Below, piece after piece: positions 34,310 to 41,707 of a DNA stretch of 64,000 nt. This DNA is from Hyphomicrobiales bacterium. GTDB lineage: Bacteria; Pseudomonadota; Alphaproteobacteria; Rhizobiales; Beijerinckiaceae. The notes under the pieces were generated by a model. The model had not been told where the DNA came from, ran no database searches, and saw only the letters and a list, made by a program, of their open reading frames with translations. The stretch covers positions 1-64,000 of the forward strand of contig UBNE01000010.1 of assembly GCA_900466745.1 (NCBI GenBank), in the 5' to 3' direction. Each line of letters opens with the position of its first letter. Position 1 is the stretch's first letter. A program made the translations under genes and the position numbers.

Positions 34310-34657
34310 ATGCCTCAGATTGGTGAATTCAGACGCGAAGAGACCGGCTTCATCGGCAATCTTCTGACGCTGCTGCTCGTCCAGGACATCATCATCGTTT
34401 CGACCGAGCCGTCCGACACCGAAAACGCGCCCGATTATCGCGTTCACGTCTTCGATGCCACGAGCAACGAAACCACCGCGGAGATCGGCGCGGGCTGGAA
34501 GCGCACCGGCGAGAAGGCCGGCGAATATGTCGCGTTGCTCATCGACGATCCGACTTTTCCGCAGCCGATCCGCGCCAACCTGTTCCGCGACGACGATGCC
34601 GGAAATGACTGGTCGCTGCATTGGTCGCGTCCGCGCGACCGCGGCGAGAAGGATTGA
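34310..34657 (+). CDS. DUF736 protein
   Basis: A 115-residue soluble protein of the DUF736 family: MPQIGEFRREETGFIGNLLT, then YRVHVFDATSNETTAEIGAGWKRTGEKAGEYVALLIDDPTF and PIRANLFRDDDAG. DUF736 genes are a marker of alphaproteobacterial and Burkholderia-type ICEs and plasmids; the role is unknown. The upstream 50 bp have AAGGAAG as ribosome site before ATG 34310. It lies three bases before the lytic transglycosylase gene. Confidence 0.92.
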   Translation: MPQIGEFRREETGFIGNLLTLLLVQDIIIVSTEPSDTENAPDYRVHVFDATSNETTAEIGAGWKRTGEKAGEYVALLIDDPTFPQPIRANLFRDDDAGNDWSLHWSRPRDRGEKD

Positions 34658-34660
34658 CCG

Positions 34661-35440
34661 ATGCCCGTTCGCCGTCCATCGACGAGCCATCGGAGTGCGC
34701 GCGGGCGGCATCACGCTGCCCGGCGCATGGCTCTCCTTCTCCTTTCCGGCCTGATCCTCGCAGCGAGCGCGACCGGCGCCGCTCTCGCGCAGTCGGCCCC
34801 GGTCTCCCGTCCGGCCGCCGCCGATCCTCACGCCGCCCACATCAGCGAGGCGGCGCAGCGGTTCGGCATCCCCGAACGCTGGATTCGCGCCGTGCTGCGC
34901 GCCGAGAGCGCGGGCGACGTGCGCGCGATCTCGTCGGCGGGCGCGTTGGGGCTGATGCAGATCATGCCCGACACATGGGCCGCCTTGCGCGTCCGCTACC
35001 GTCTCGGCCGCGACCCCTATGACCCGCACGACAACATCCTGGCGGGCGCGGCCTATCTGCGCGAGATGTGGGACCGCTATGGCGATGTCGGCGCGATGCT
35101 CGTGGCCTACAACGCCGGTCCCGGCCGCTATGACGATCATCGCTCGACCGGCCGCGCGTTGCCGGCCGAAACGCGGGCCTATGTCGCCGCGCTGTTGCCG
35201 GTTTTCGGCGGCGCGGCCGCACCCGAAACGTCCGTCCGGCGAGCCGATCCGCCGCCCGACTGGCGCGAGGCGGCGATCTTCGTCGTGCGTACCACCAACG
35301 CTCGCCCCGCCGCGTCACGGTCGGCCAGCGAGCGTTCGGACGATAGCCGATCCTCCGTCACGGCGAGGCCGGCCGACCCGGCCGCAACATCGGATTCGCC
35401 CCTTGTCGTCGCACGCTCCGCCCCAGGAGAGCGCCCATGA
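34661..35440 (+). CDS. Lytic transglycosylase (SLT domain)
   Basis: A 259-residue exported enzyme. A basic N-terminus is followed by a signal-like helix (MALLLLSGLILAASATGAALA, about residues 23-43). The SLT domain spans about 60-175, with the catalytic Glu in RAVLRAESAGD, then SSAGALGLMQIMPDTW and AYNAGPGRYD. The tail is flexible and serine/arginine-rich. VirB1/TrbN-like enzymes open peptidoglycan for the mating channel. It lies between DUF736 and the relaxase. The true start may be ATG 34727, which begins the signal peptide directly. Confidence 0.92.
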   Translation: MPVRRPSTSHRSARGRHHAARRMALLLLSGLILAASATGAALAQSAPVSRPAAADPHAAHISEAAQRFGIPERWIRAVLRAESAGDVRAISSAGALGLMQIMPDTWAALRVRYRLGRDPYDPHDNILAGAAYLREMWDRYGDVGAMLVAYNAGPGRYDDHRSTGRALPAETRAYVAALLPVFGGAAAPETSVRRADPPPDWREAAIFVVRTTNARPAASRSASERSDDSRSSVTARPADPAATSDSPLVVARSAPGERP

Positions 35441-35683
35441 GCGTGCGAGCCGCCATTCGCGCGCAATCGTGGTCCGGCGTGTCATGGAGGGCGTCAGGGG
35501 CAGAGGCAGGCACAACAACCGGACGATGGCGAGATAAAAAGGCGCACGTTGCGCTTCGGTCGGTCGGTTGTTTTTGCTTGGGTTTTCGGCGCGTTCCGCA
35601 CTGTGCCGCGCTTTCGCGCACCGTGCGCCACGCGCCCATCTTCCTGATTTTACTGTGCCTTTTGCACCGTGCGGGGCTGCGCC
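35441..35683. other. Candidate oriT / relaxosome region before the relaxase gene
   Basis: It has no convincing gene. It contains a GCGCA-CGT-TGCGC inverted repeat (35542-35554) and a cluster of GCAC-N-GTGC palindromic 9-mers at 35598-35606, 35618-35626 and 35664-35672. The last two belong to a direct repeat (ACTGTGCC ... GCACCGTGCG) at 35600-35627 and 35652-35673. The position next to the relaxase start fits an oriT or an operator. No nic site was recognised. Confidence 0.45.
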
Positions 35684-37423
35684 ATGGCCGATGACAGCGA
35701 AATTCGCATCCGGCCTGGGCGCATCCGCTCGACCCGCGCACAGCAGGCCCGGCCTTTCATTTCGCAGGTACTCGCCGCCGCGCAGAAGGCCGGGGGCCGC
35801 GTCTCCCGTTCCGGCAAGATCACGACGGGCAACCGCTCGCGCTTCGGGCGCGGCCAGCGCGCCAGCATCCAGGCCAATCGGCTGCTCACCGGCCGCTCGC
35901 GCATTGTGGTCATCAAGACCCGCGTGGTGCGCCATGGCGCGCGCGCCGCGCCACTCGGTGCACACCTGTCATATCTCCGCCGCGACGGCGTGACCCGAGA
36001 CGGGGAGAAGGCGCGGCTGTTCGGTCCTGAAAGCGACAATGTGGATGCCCGCGACTTCGCGGCGCGCTGCGAGGACGACCGGCATCATTTCCGCTTCATC
36101 GTCTCGCCCGAGGACGCCGTGGATATGGCCGACCTCAAGGACCACGCCCGCGAGCTGATGGGCCAGATGGAAAAGGATCTCGGCACGAAGCTCGATTGGG
36201 TCGGCGTCGATCACTGGAACACCGACAATCCCCATATCCATATCATCCTGCGCGGCCGCACCGATGATGGCCAGGACCTCGTGATCTCCCGCGACTACAT
36301 CAAGGAGGGGATGCGCGCCCGCGCGCAGGATCTCGTCACCCAGGAGCTTGGGCCTCGCACCGATCTGGAGATCAACCGCAATCTGGAGCGACAGGTCGAG
36401 GCCGAACGCTGGACGCAGCTCGACCGGCAGCTTGTGCGCGACGCCGGCAGGTCGGGCATCATCGACCTTGCGCCGCAGCCAGGCCAGCAGCCGGATGAGT
36501 TTCATGCGCTGAAGGTCGGCAGGCTGCGTACCCTCGAAATCCGTGGGCTCGCCGGACAGGTCGGACACCAGCAATGGTTCATCAAGGCCGAGGCCGAAGC
36601 CACGCTTCGCGAACTCGGCGAGCGCGGCGACATCATCAAGCGGATGCACCGGGCTCTCACCGAACGCGGGATCGAGCGCGGCTCGGCCAGCTATGTCCTT
36701 GCCGGCGAGAGCCTCGATGTTCCCGTCATCGGCCGCCTGGTCGAGCGCGGCCTTGACGACGAGCTGAAGGGAACGGCCTACGCCGTGGTCGACGGCGTGG
36801 ACGGCCGAACCCATCACATCAGGTTGCCGCATCTCGACGCCACCGGGGACAGCCCGCCGGGATCGATCGTCGAGCTGCGCACATACGAGGACGCGAAAGG
36901 CGATCGCCGTGTCGCGCTCGCCGTCCGCTCCGATCTCGACCTCCAGCATCAGGTGAGCGCCACCGGCGCAACCTGGCTCGATCGGCAATCCATCGCCCGC
37001 GAACCCGTCGCGATGTCGGACGGCGGCTTCGGCGCCGAAGTGCGCGACGCGATGCGGCAACGCGCGGAGCATCTGGTCGGTGAAGGTCTCGCCGAGCAGC
37101 AGGGCCGCCGCGTCATCTTCAATCGCAACCTGATCGACACGCTCCGCCGCCGCGAAGTCGATGCCGTGGCCGGAAGGCTGGCGAAGGAGACCGGCCAGCC
37201 ATTCAAACCGGCCGAGAGCGGCGAATATGTCGCCGGCACCTATCGCCAGCGTCTGACGCTCGCCTCCGGCCGCTTCGCCATGATCGACGACGGCCTCGGC
37301 TTCCAGCTCGTGCCCTGGTCGCCATCCCTCGACAAGCAGCTCGGCCGCCACGTCTCCGGCGTCGCCCGCGACGGCGGCGGCGTCGATTGGGATTTCGGCC
37401 GCAAGCGCGGGCTCGGCCTCTAG
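35684..37423 (+). CDS. Relaxase/mobilisation nuclease with DUF3363 (VirD2/Rlx-like)
   Basis: A 579-residue relaxase. It starts MADDSEIRIRPGRIRSTRAQ and has a VirD2-like catalytic region up to about 200 with the metal-binding pair in DHWNTDNPHIHIILRGR (H-x-H near 184-186), preceded by FRFIVSPEDAVDM. The C-terminal half is the DUF3363 domain (ATWLDRQSIAREPVAM, GGFGAEVRDAM, TYRQRLTLASGRFAMI, FQLVPWSPSLD). The enzyme nicks oriT and is exported with the T strand. Tyr positions for strand transfer were not assigned. ATG 35684 is preferred over GTG 35669. The same family is decayed at 63442-63820. Confidence 0.93.
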   Translation: MADDSEIRIRPGRIRSTRAQQARPFISQVLAAAQKAGGRVSRSGKITTGNRSRFGRGQRASIQANRLLTGRSRIVVIKTRVVRHGARAAPLGAHLSYLRRDGVTRDGEKARLFGPESDNVDARDFAARCEDDRHHFRFIVSPEDAVDMADLKDHARELMGQMEKDLGTKLDWVGVDHWNTDNPHIHIILRGRTDDGQDLVISRDYIKEGMRARAQDLVTQELGPRTDLEINRNLERQVEAERWTQLDRQLVRDAGRSGIIDLAPQPGQQPDEFHALKVGRLRTLEIRGLAGQVGHQQWFIKAEAEATLRELGERGDIIKRMHRALTERGIERGSASYVLAGESLDVPVIGRLVERGLDDELKGTAYAVVDGVDGRTHHIRLPHLDATGDSPPGSIVELRTYEDAKGDRRVALAVRSDLDLQHQVSATGATWLDRQSIAREPVAMSDGGFGAEVRDAMRQRAEHLVGEGLAEQQGRRVIFNRNLIDTLRRREVDAVAGRLAKETGQPFKPAESGEYVAGTYRQRLTLASGRFAMIDDGLGFQLVPWSPSLDKQLGRHVSGVARDGGGVDWDFGRKRGLGL

Positions 37424-37447
37424 CTTCAACTGACAAGGAACATCGCG

Positions 37448-39433
37448 ATGTCCGCGACCAAAATCCTCTGGGGACAGATCCTGATCGTCTTCCTCATCGT
37501 CCTCTCCACCACCTGGGGCGCCACCGAATATGTCGCCTGGAAGCTCGGGTTTCAGGCGCAGCTCGGGCCGCCCTGGTTCGTCCTGTTCGGCTGGCCGTTC
37601 TACCATCCGCCCGCCTTCTTCTGGTGGTGGTTCTCCTACGACGCCTATGCGCCGGAGATCTTCACCCAGGGCGCGTTCATCGCCGCGTCCGGCGGCTTCA
37701 TCGCCATCGCCGTCGCCATCGGCCTGTCGGTCTGGCGGGCGCGCGAAGCCAAGGACGTCGCCACCTATGGGTCGGCGCGCTGGGCCGAGAAGGAAGAGGT
37801 GAAGGCCGCGGGGCTGCTCGATCCCGATGGCGTTGTGCTTGGCCGCTACGACCGCGACTATCTGCGCCATGACGGGCCGGAGCATGTGCTGTGCTTCGCG
37901 CCGACGCGATCGGGCAAAGGCGTTGGCCTTGTCGTGCCATCATTGTTGACCTGGCCGGGCTCGGCCATCGTCCACGACATCAAGGGCGAGAACTGGACGC
38001 TGACTGCCGGCTTTCGCGCCCGCCACGGCCGCGTGCTCCTTTTCGATCCGACCAATCCGAAATCCTCGGCCTATAATCCCTTGCTCGAGGTGCGCCGCGG
38101 CGAGTGGGAAGTGCGCGACGTGCAGAACATCGCCGACATTCTGGTCGATCCCGAAGGGAGCCTGGACAAAAGAAACCACTGGGAGAAAACCAGCCATTCC
38201 CTTCTTGTCGGCGCGATCCTGCATGTCCTCTATGCCGGGGACGACAAGACACTCGCCGGCGTCGCGGCTTTCCTCTCCGATCCGAAGCGCCCGATCGAGT
38301 CGACGCTTGCCGCGATGATGACGACCAGCCATCTCGGTGAAGCGGGACCGCACCCCGTCATCGCCAGCGCCGCGCGCGAGCTGCTCAACAAATCCGACAA
38401 TGAACGCTCCGGCGTGCTCTCCACCGCCATGTCGTTTCTCGGCCTCTATCGCGATCCCGTCGTGGCCGAGGTGACGCGGCGCTGCGACTGGCGGATCGCC
38501 GACATGGTGGGCGACAAGCTCCCGACCACGCTCTACCTCGTCGTGCCGCCGTCCGACATCAATCGCACCAAGCCGCTGATCCGTCTCATCCTCAACCAGA
38601 TCGGCCGCCGCCTGACCGAAGACCTGCAGGCGAAGGGCGATCGTCACCGGCTGCTCCTGATGCTCGACGAGTTTCCGGCGCTGGGGCGGCTCGACTTCTT
38701 CGAGAGCGCGCTGGCCTTCATGGCGGGCTACGGCCTCAAAGCCTTCCTGATCGCGCAGTCGCTCAACCAGATCGAAAAGGCATACGGCCCGAACAACTCC
38801 ATCCTCGACAACTGCCACGTCAGGGTCAGCTTCGCCACGAATGACGAGCGCACCGCCAAGCGCGTGTCCGATGCGCTGGGCACCGCGACCGAGATGAAGG
38901 CGATGAAGAACTATGCCGGGCATCGGCTGTCGCCCTGGCTCGGTCATCTGATGGTCTCGCGCTCGGAGACCGCCCGCCAGTTGCTCACCCCCGGCGAGAT
39001 CATGCAGCTCCCGCCGAGCGACGAGATCGTCATGGTCGCCGGCACGCCGCCGATCCGGGCGAAGAAGGCGCGCTACTACGAGGACGCCCGTTTCCGCGAA
39101 CGCCTCTTGCCGCCACCCGACCTGAAACGTCCTGACCAACCGCGCCCCGACGACTGGAGCAGCCTGCCGATCCCGACGAGGCCCAAGGCAGGTGATGCCC
39201 AACCCACCGACCCGTCCGACGACGAGGACACCACCGATTCCGAACGCCGGCTGCAACCCGAACTCAGCCGCGCCAAGCCGACGGAAAAGAAGGAACCCAT
39301 CGCCAACGAGTTCGAGATCGAACTTCCCGACGACACCGACGAGGACGCCATGCGCAATCGGCGGATGATCAGCCAGATGCAGGGTGTCGCGCGTCAGGTG
39401 TCGCTCGACCCCGATGACGGCATGGACCTGTAA
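37448..39433 (+). CDS. traG: Type IV coupling protein TraG/VirD4
   Basis: A 661-residue ATPase with two N-terminal membrane helices (about 8-30 and 75-98), a Walker A (APTRSGKGVGLVVPS) near residue 155, Walker B (LLLMLDEFPALG) near 402 and the conserved block GLKAFLIAQSLNQIEKAYG. The C-terminal 80 residues are acidic and unstructured. It links the relaxosome to the Trb channel. It follows the relaxase by 24 bp in the same operon. AAGGAACATCGCG precedes ATG 37448. Confidence 0.95.
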   Translation: MSATKILWGQILIVFLIVLSTTWGATEYVAWKLGFQAQLGPPWFVLFGWPFYHPPAFFWWWFSYDAYAPEIFTQGAFIAASGGFIAIAVAIGLSVWRAREAKDVATYGSARWAEKEEVKAAGLLDPDGVVLGRYDRDYLRHDGPEHVLCFAPTRSGKGVGLVVPSLLTWPGSAIVHDIKGENWTLTAGFRARHGRVLLFDPTNPKSSAYNPLLEVRRGEWEVRDVQNIADILVDPEGSLDKRNHWEKTSHSLLVGAILHVLYAGDDKTLAGVAAFLSDPKRPIESTLAAMMTTSHLGEAGPHPVIASAARELLNKSDNERSGVLSTAMSFLGLYRDPVVAEVTRRCDWRIADMVGDKLPTTLYLVVPPSDINRTKPLIRLILNQIGRRLTEDLQAKGDRHRLLLMLDEFPALGRLDFFESALAFMAGYGLKAFLIAQSLNQIEKAYGPNNSILDNCHVRVSFATNDERTAKRVSDALGTATEMKAMKNYAGHRLSPWLGHLMVSRSETARQLLTPGEIMQLPPSDEIVMVAGTPPIRAKKARYYEDARFRERLLPPPDLKRPDQPRPDDWSSLPIPTRPKAGDAQPTDPSDDEDTTDSERRLQPELSRAKPTEKKEPIANEFEIELPDDTDEDAMRNRRMISQMQGVARQVSLDPDDGMDL

Positions 39434-39438
39434 GCGTC

Positions 39439-39867
39439 ATGGTCAGCCATCGGAAAAAGTCGAAGTTCACGGTTTATCTCGACCCCGACGTGACGCGGGC
39501 GCTGGCGGATTTCGCCGCGCGTAGGGATCAATCGAAATCCATGATCGCCGAGGCCGCCATCGCATCGTTCCTGTCGCCGGACGATGCCGAGCGGCGCGAG
39601 GCCGTCGTCGCCAAGCGTCTCGACCAGATCGACCGCCGCATGACCCGCCTGGAGCGGGACGTCGGCATCGCCGTCGAAACGCTCGCGGTGTTCATCCGCT
39701 TCTGGATCACCACCACGCCGGCGTTGCCGGAGCCCGCCGCGCAGGCGGCGCGCGCCAAGTCGGCCGAGCGGTATGAGGCGTTCATCACCGCGCTCGGCCG
39801 GCGTCTCGTCAAAGGTCCGAAGCTGCGGCAGGAGATCCCCGAAGACGTCTCCGAGTCGGAGTCGTGA
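39439..39867 (+). CDS. CopG/ribbon-helix-helix protein
   Basis: A 142-residue protein. Residues 8-45 form an RHH domain (KSKFTVYLDPDVTRALADFAARRDQSKSMIAEAAIASFL). The rest is helical with a possible coiled coil (VVAKRLDQIDRRMTRLERDVGIAV). It comes 5 bp after traG and is always placed before trbB in these elements. It may repress trb transcription or bind oriT as an accessory factor; the GCAC-N-GTGC sites upstream of the relaxase are possible targets. A terminator lies about 115 bp downstream. Confidence 0.88.
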   Translation: MVSHRKKSKFTVYLDPDVTRALADFAARRDQSKSMIAEAAIASFLSPDDAERREAVVAKRLDQIDRRMTRLERDVGIAVETLAVFIRFWITTTPALPEPAAQAARAKSAERYEAFITALGRRLVKGPKLRQEIPEDVSESES

Positions 39868-39980
39868 CGATCTCGCGCGCCTTCTGGTGAGCCCGGCGAC
39901 GACATCAAGATCAGGACTCCACCGCCGTTCTCCTGTATTTGCACGCTACGCTACTACTACGACCGATACTTGTTGAAGCG

Positions 39981-40000
39981 GCCCGATTTCGGGCTCTTTT
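39981..40000 (+). terminator. Rho-independent terminator between transfer block and trb operon
   Basis: GCCCGA-TT-TCGGGC followed by TCTTTT and AA. It separates the relaxase-traG-RHH transcript from the trb operon, which therefore needs its own promoter at about 40001-40050. Confidence 0.8.
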
Positions 40001-40055
40001 AATCGACCCCATTCCGGGGACTGTCTGTTGCGCCTCGTGAGGAAACGGGGCCGAT

Positions 40056-41051
40056 ATGACCACATCACACCAGAAACCGGAGGCGATCCAGCGCGGCGCG
40101 CGAATGCTGCGCACCGCGCTGGGTCCCGCCATCGCGCGCTTTCTGGAAGACCCCGCCGTCGCCGAAGTCATGCTCAACCCGGATGGGCGCATCTGGATCG
40201 ATCGCCTGTCCGAAGGACTGGCCGATACGGGCGAGAGGCTGTCGGCCGCTGATGGCGAACGCATCGTGCGCCTGGTCGCCCATCATGTCGGCGCGGAGGT
40301 TCATGCCCGCGCTCCTCGTGTCTCGGCGGAGCTACCAGAAACCGGCGAGCGGTTTGAAGGCTTATTGCCACCCGTCGTCGCTGCGCCGGCCTTCGCAATC
40401 AGAAAGCCCGCCGTTGCGGTGTTCGGCCTCGATGACTATGTGGCGGCCGGCATCATGACCGCCGACCAGGCGGAAACGTTGCGGGCTGCGGTCGCTTCAC
40501 GCGCAAACATCCTCGTCGCGGGTGGCACCAGCACCGGCAAGACCACGTTGACCAATGCGCTGCTCGCCGAAGTGGCGAAGACGCAGGATCGCGTCGTCAT
40601 CATCGAGGACACGCGCGAGCTGCAATGCGCCGCGCCCAATCTCGTCTCCATGCGGACCAAGGAAGGCGTCGCCACGCTCTCCGATCTCGTCCGCTCCAGC
40701 TTGCGCCTGCGTCCCGACCGCATCCCCATCGGCGAGGTACGCGGCTCCGAGGCGCTCGACCTCCTCAAAGCCTGGGGCACCGGCCATCCGGGCGGCGTTG
40801 GCACGATCCACGCCGGCACCGGCATCGGCGCGTTGCGCCGTCTCGAACAGCTCATTCAGGAAGCCGTCGTCACTGTTCCTCGCGCGCTGATCGCCGAGAC
40901 CATCGACCTCGTTGCCGTCCTCTCCGGCCGCGGCTCCGCGCGCCGGCTCGCCGAACTCGCCCGTGTCGAAGGGCTCACGGCCGACGGCGATTACCGCGTC
41001 ACACAAGCCATCCCTTTGGCCATCCCCACCATCGCAGGAGACCCCGCATGA
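40056..41051 (+). CDS. trbB: Conjugal transfer ATPase TrbB
   Basis: A 331-residue VirB11/PilT-type ATPase. The N-terminal domain has [20 protein letters not shown], the Walker A is [15 protein letters not shown] near residue 155, the Asp box is [12 protein letters not shown], Walker B is [30 protein letters not shown] with the His box, and the C-terminal part is regular. It powers pilin assembly. It is the first gene of the trb operon, after an intergenic terminator, and overlaps trbC by four bases. The length is normal for TrbB (320-330). Confidence 0.96.
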   Translation: MTTSHQKPEAIQRGARMLRTALGPAIARFLEDPAVAEVMLNPDGRIWIDRLSEGLADTGERLSAADGERIVRLVAHHVGAEVHARAPRVSAELPETGERFEGLLPPVVAAPAFAIRKPAVAVFGLDDYVAAGIMTADQAETLRAAVASRANILVAGGTSTGKTTLTNALLAEVAKTQDRVVIIEDTRELQCAAPNLVSMRTKEGVATLSDLVRSSLRLRPDRIPIGEVRGSEALDLLKAWGTGHPGGVGTIHAGTGIGALRRLEQLIQEAVVTVPRALIAETIDLVAVLSGRGSARRLAELARVEGLTADGDYRVTQAIPLAIPTIAGDPA

Positions 41052-41416
41052 AGCCCCCGATCAATGTCCAAAAACCGTCCAAACCCTCGGTCCTGCGCGG
41101 TGCCTATGACCGCCTCGCAGCCTCGACCGCGCTTGTCACCATCATGGTGATGGCGGCCACGCCGCCCGCCTATGCCTCCGGCTCCTCCATGCCGTGGGAA
41201 GAACCGCTCCAGAAAATCCTCCAGTCGATCGAAGGCCCGGTCGCCAAGATCGTCGCGGTCATCATCATCATCGCCACCGGCCTCGCACTGGCTTTCGGCG
41301 ACACGTCGGGCGGCTTCCGCCGTCTGATCCAGATCGTGTTCGGCCTGTCGATCGCCTTCGCCGCGTCGAGCTTCTTCCTGTCGTTCTTCTCGTTCGGCGG
41401 CGGGGCGCTGGTCTGA
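41048..41416 (+). CDS. trbC: Pilin precursor TrbC
   Basis: A 122-residue prepilin with a long signal sequence ending in ATPPAYA (cleavage near residue 42), then the mature part SGSSMPWEEPLQKILQSIEG with two hydrophobic helices (VAKIVAVIIIIATGLALAFG and FGLSIAFAASSFFLSFFSF). VirB2/TrbC pilins form the conjugative pilus; RP4 TrbC is cyclised by TraF, which is encoded at 33696. ATG 41048 overlaps the trbB stop. The stop abuts the trbD ATG. Confidence 0.93.
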   Translation: MKPPINVQKPSKPSVLRGAYDRLAASTALVTIMVMAATPPAYASGSSMPWEEPLQKILQSIEGPVAKIVAVIIIIATGLALAFGDTSGGFRRLIQIVFGLSIAFAASSFFLSFFSFGGGALV

Positions 41417-41694
41417 TGGCGGGCGCTTTCGAGCAACTGGACGTGCCGGGCTTCACCGTGCCGGTCCACCGGGCACTGACCGAGCACATCCTGCTCGGCG
41501 GCGCGCCGCGTTCCATCGCGATCCTCAACGGAACGCTCGCCGGGGCCGTGGGCCTCGGCCTGCGCCTCTGGCTGGTCGGCCTGCTCATCTGGGCCGTCGG
41601 GCATTTCGCGGCGGTCTGGGCCGCCAAGCGCGATCCGCTCTTCGTGGAGGTTGGCCGCCGACATCTGCGCATCCCCGGTCATCTGTCGGTCTGA
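41416..41694 (+). CDS. trbD: Conjugal transfer protein TrbD
   Basis: A 92-residue VirB3-family membrane protein. GFTVPVHRALTEHILLGGAPRS is the conserved N-terminal strand region. It is followed by two adjoining helices (IAILNGTLAGAVGLGLRLWL and VGLLIWAVGHFAAVWAAKRD). The C-terminal part ends RDPLFVEVGRRHLRIPGHL. VirB3/TrbD works with the TrbE ATPase at the inner membrane. The ATG overlaps the trbC stop (TGATG). Confidence 0.94.
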   Translation: MAGAFEQLDVPGFTVPVHRALTEHILLGGAPRSIAILNGTLAGAVGLGLRLWLVGLLIWAVGHFAAVWAAKRDPLFVEVGRRHLRIPGHLSV

Positions 41695-41707
41695 GGGAGG
41701 CGCAAAC

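Noticed and set aside
35437..35694. An 85-codon frame coupled by ATGA to the transglycosylase gene.
   Set aside because: Composition is not protein-like, it runs into the relaxase start, and the stretch carries inverted repeats that fit an oriT or operator region better.
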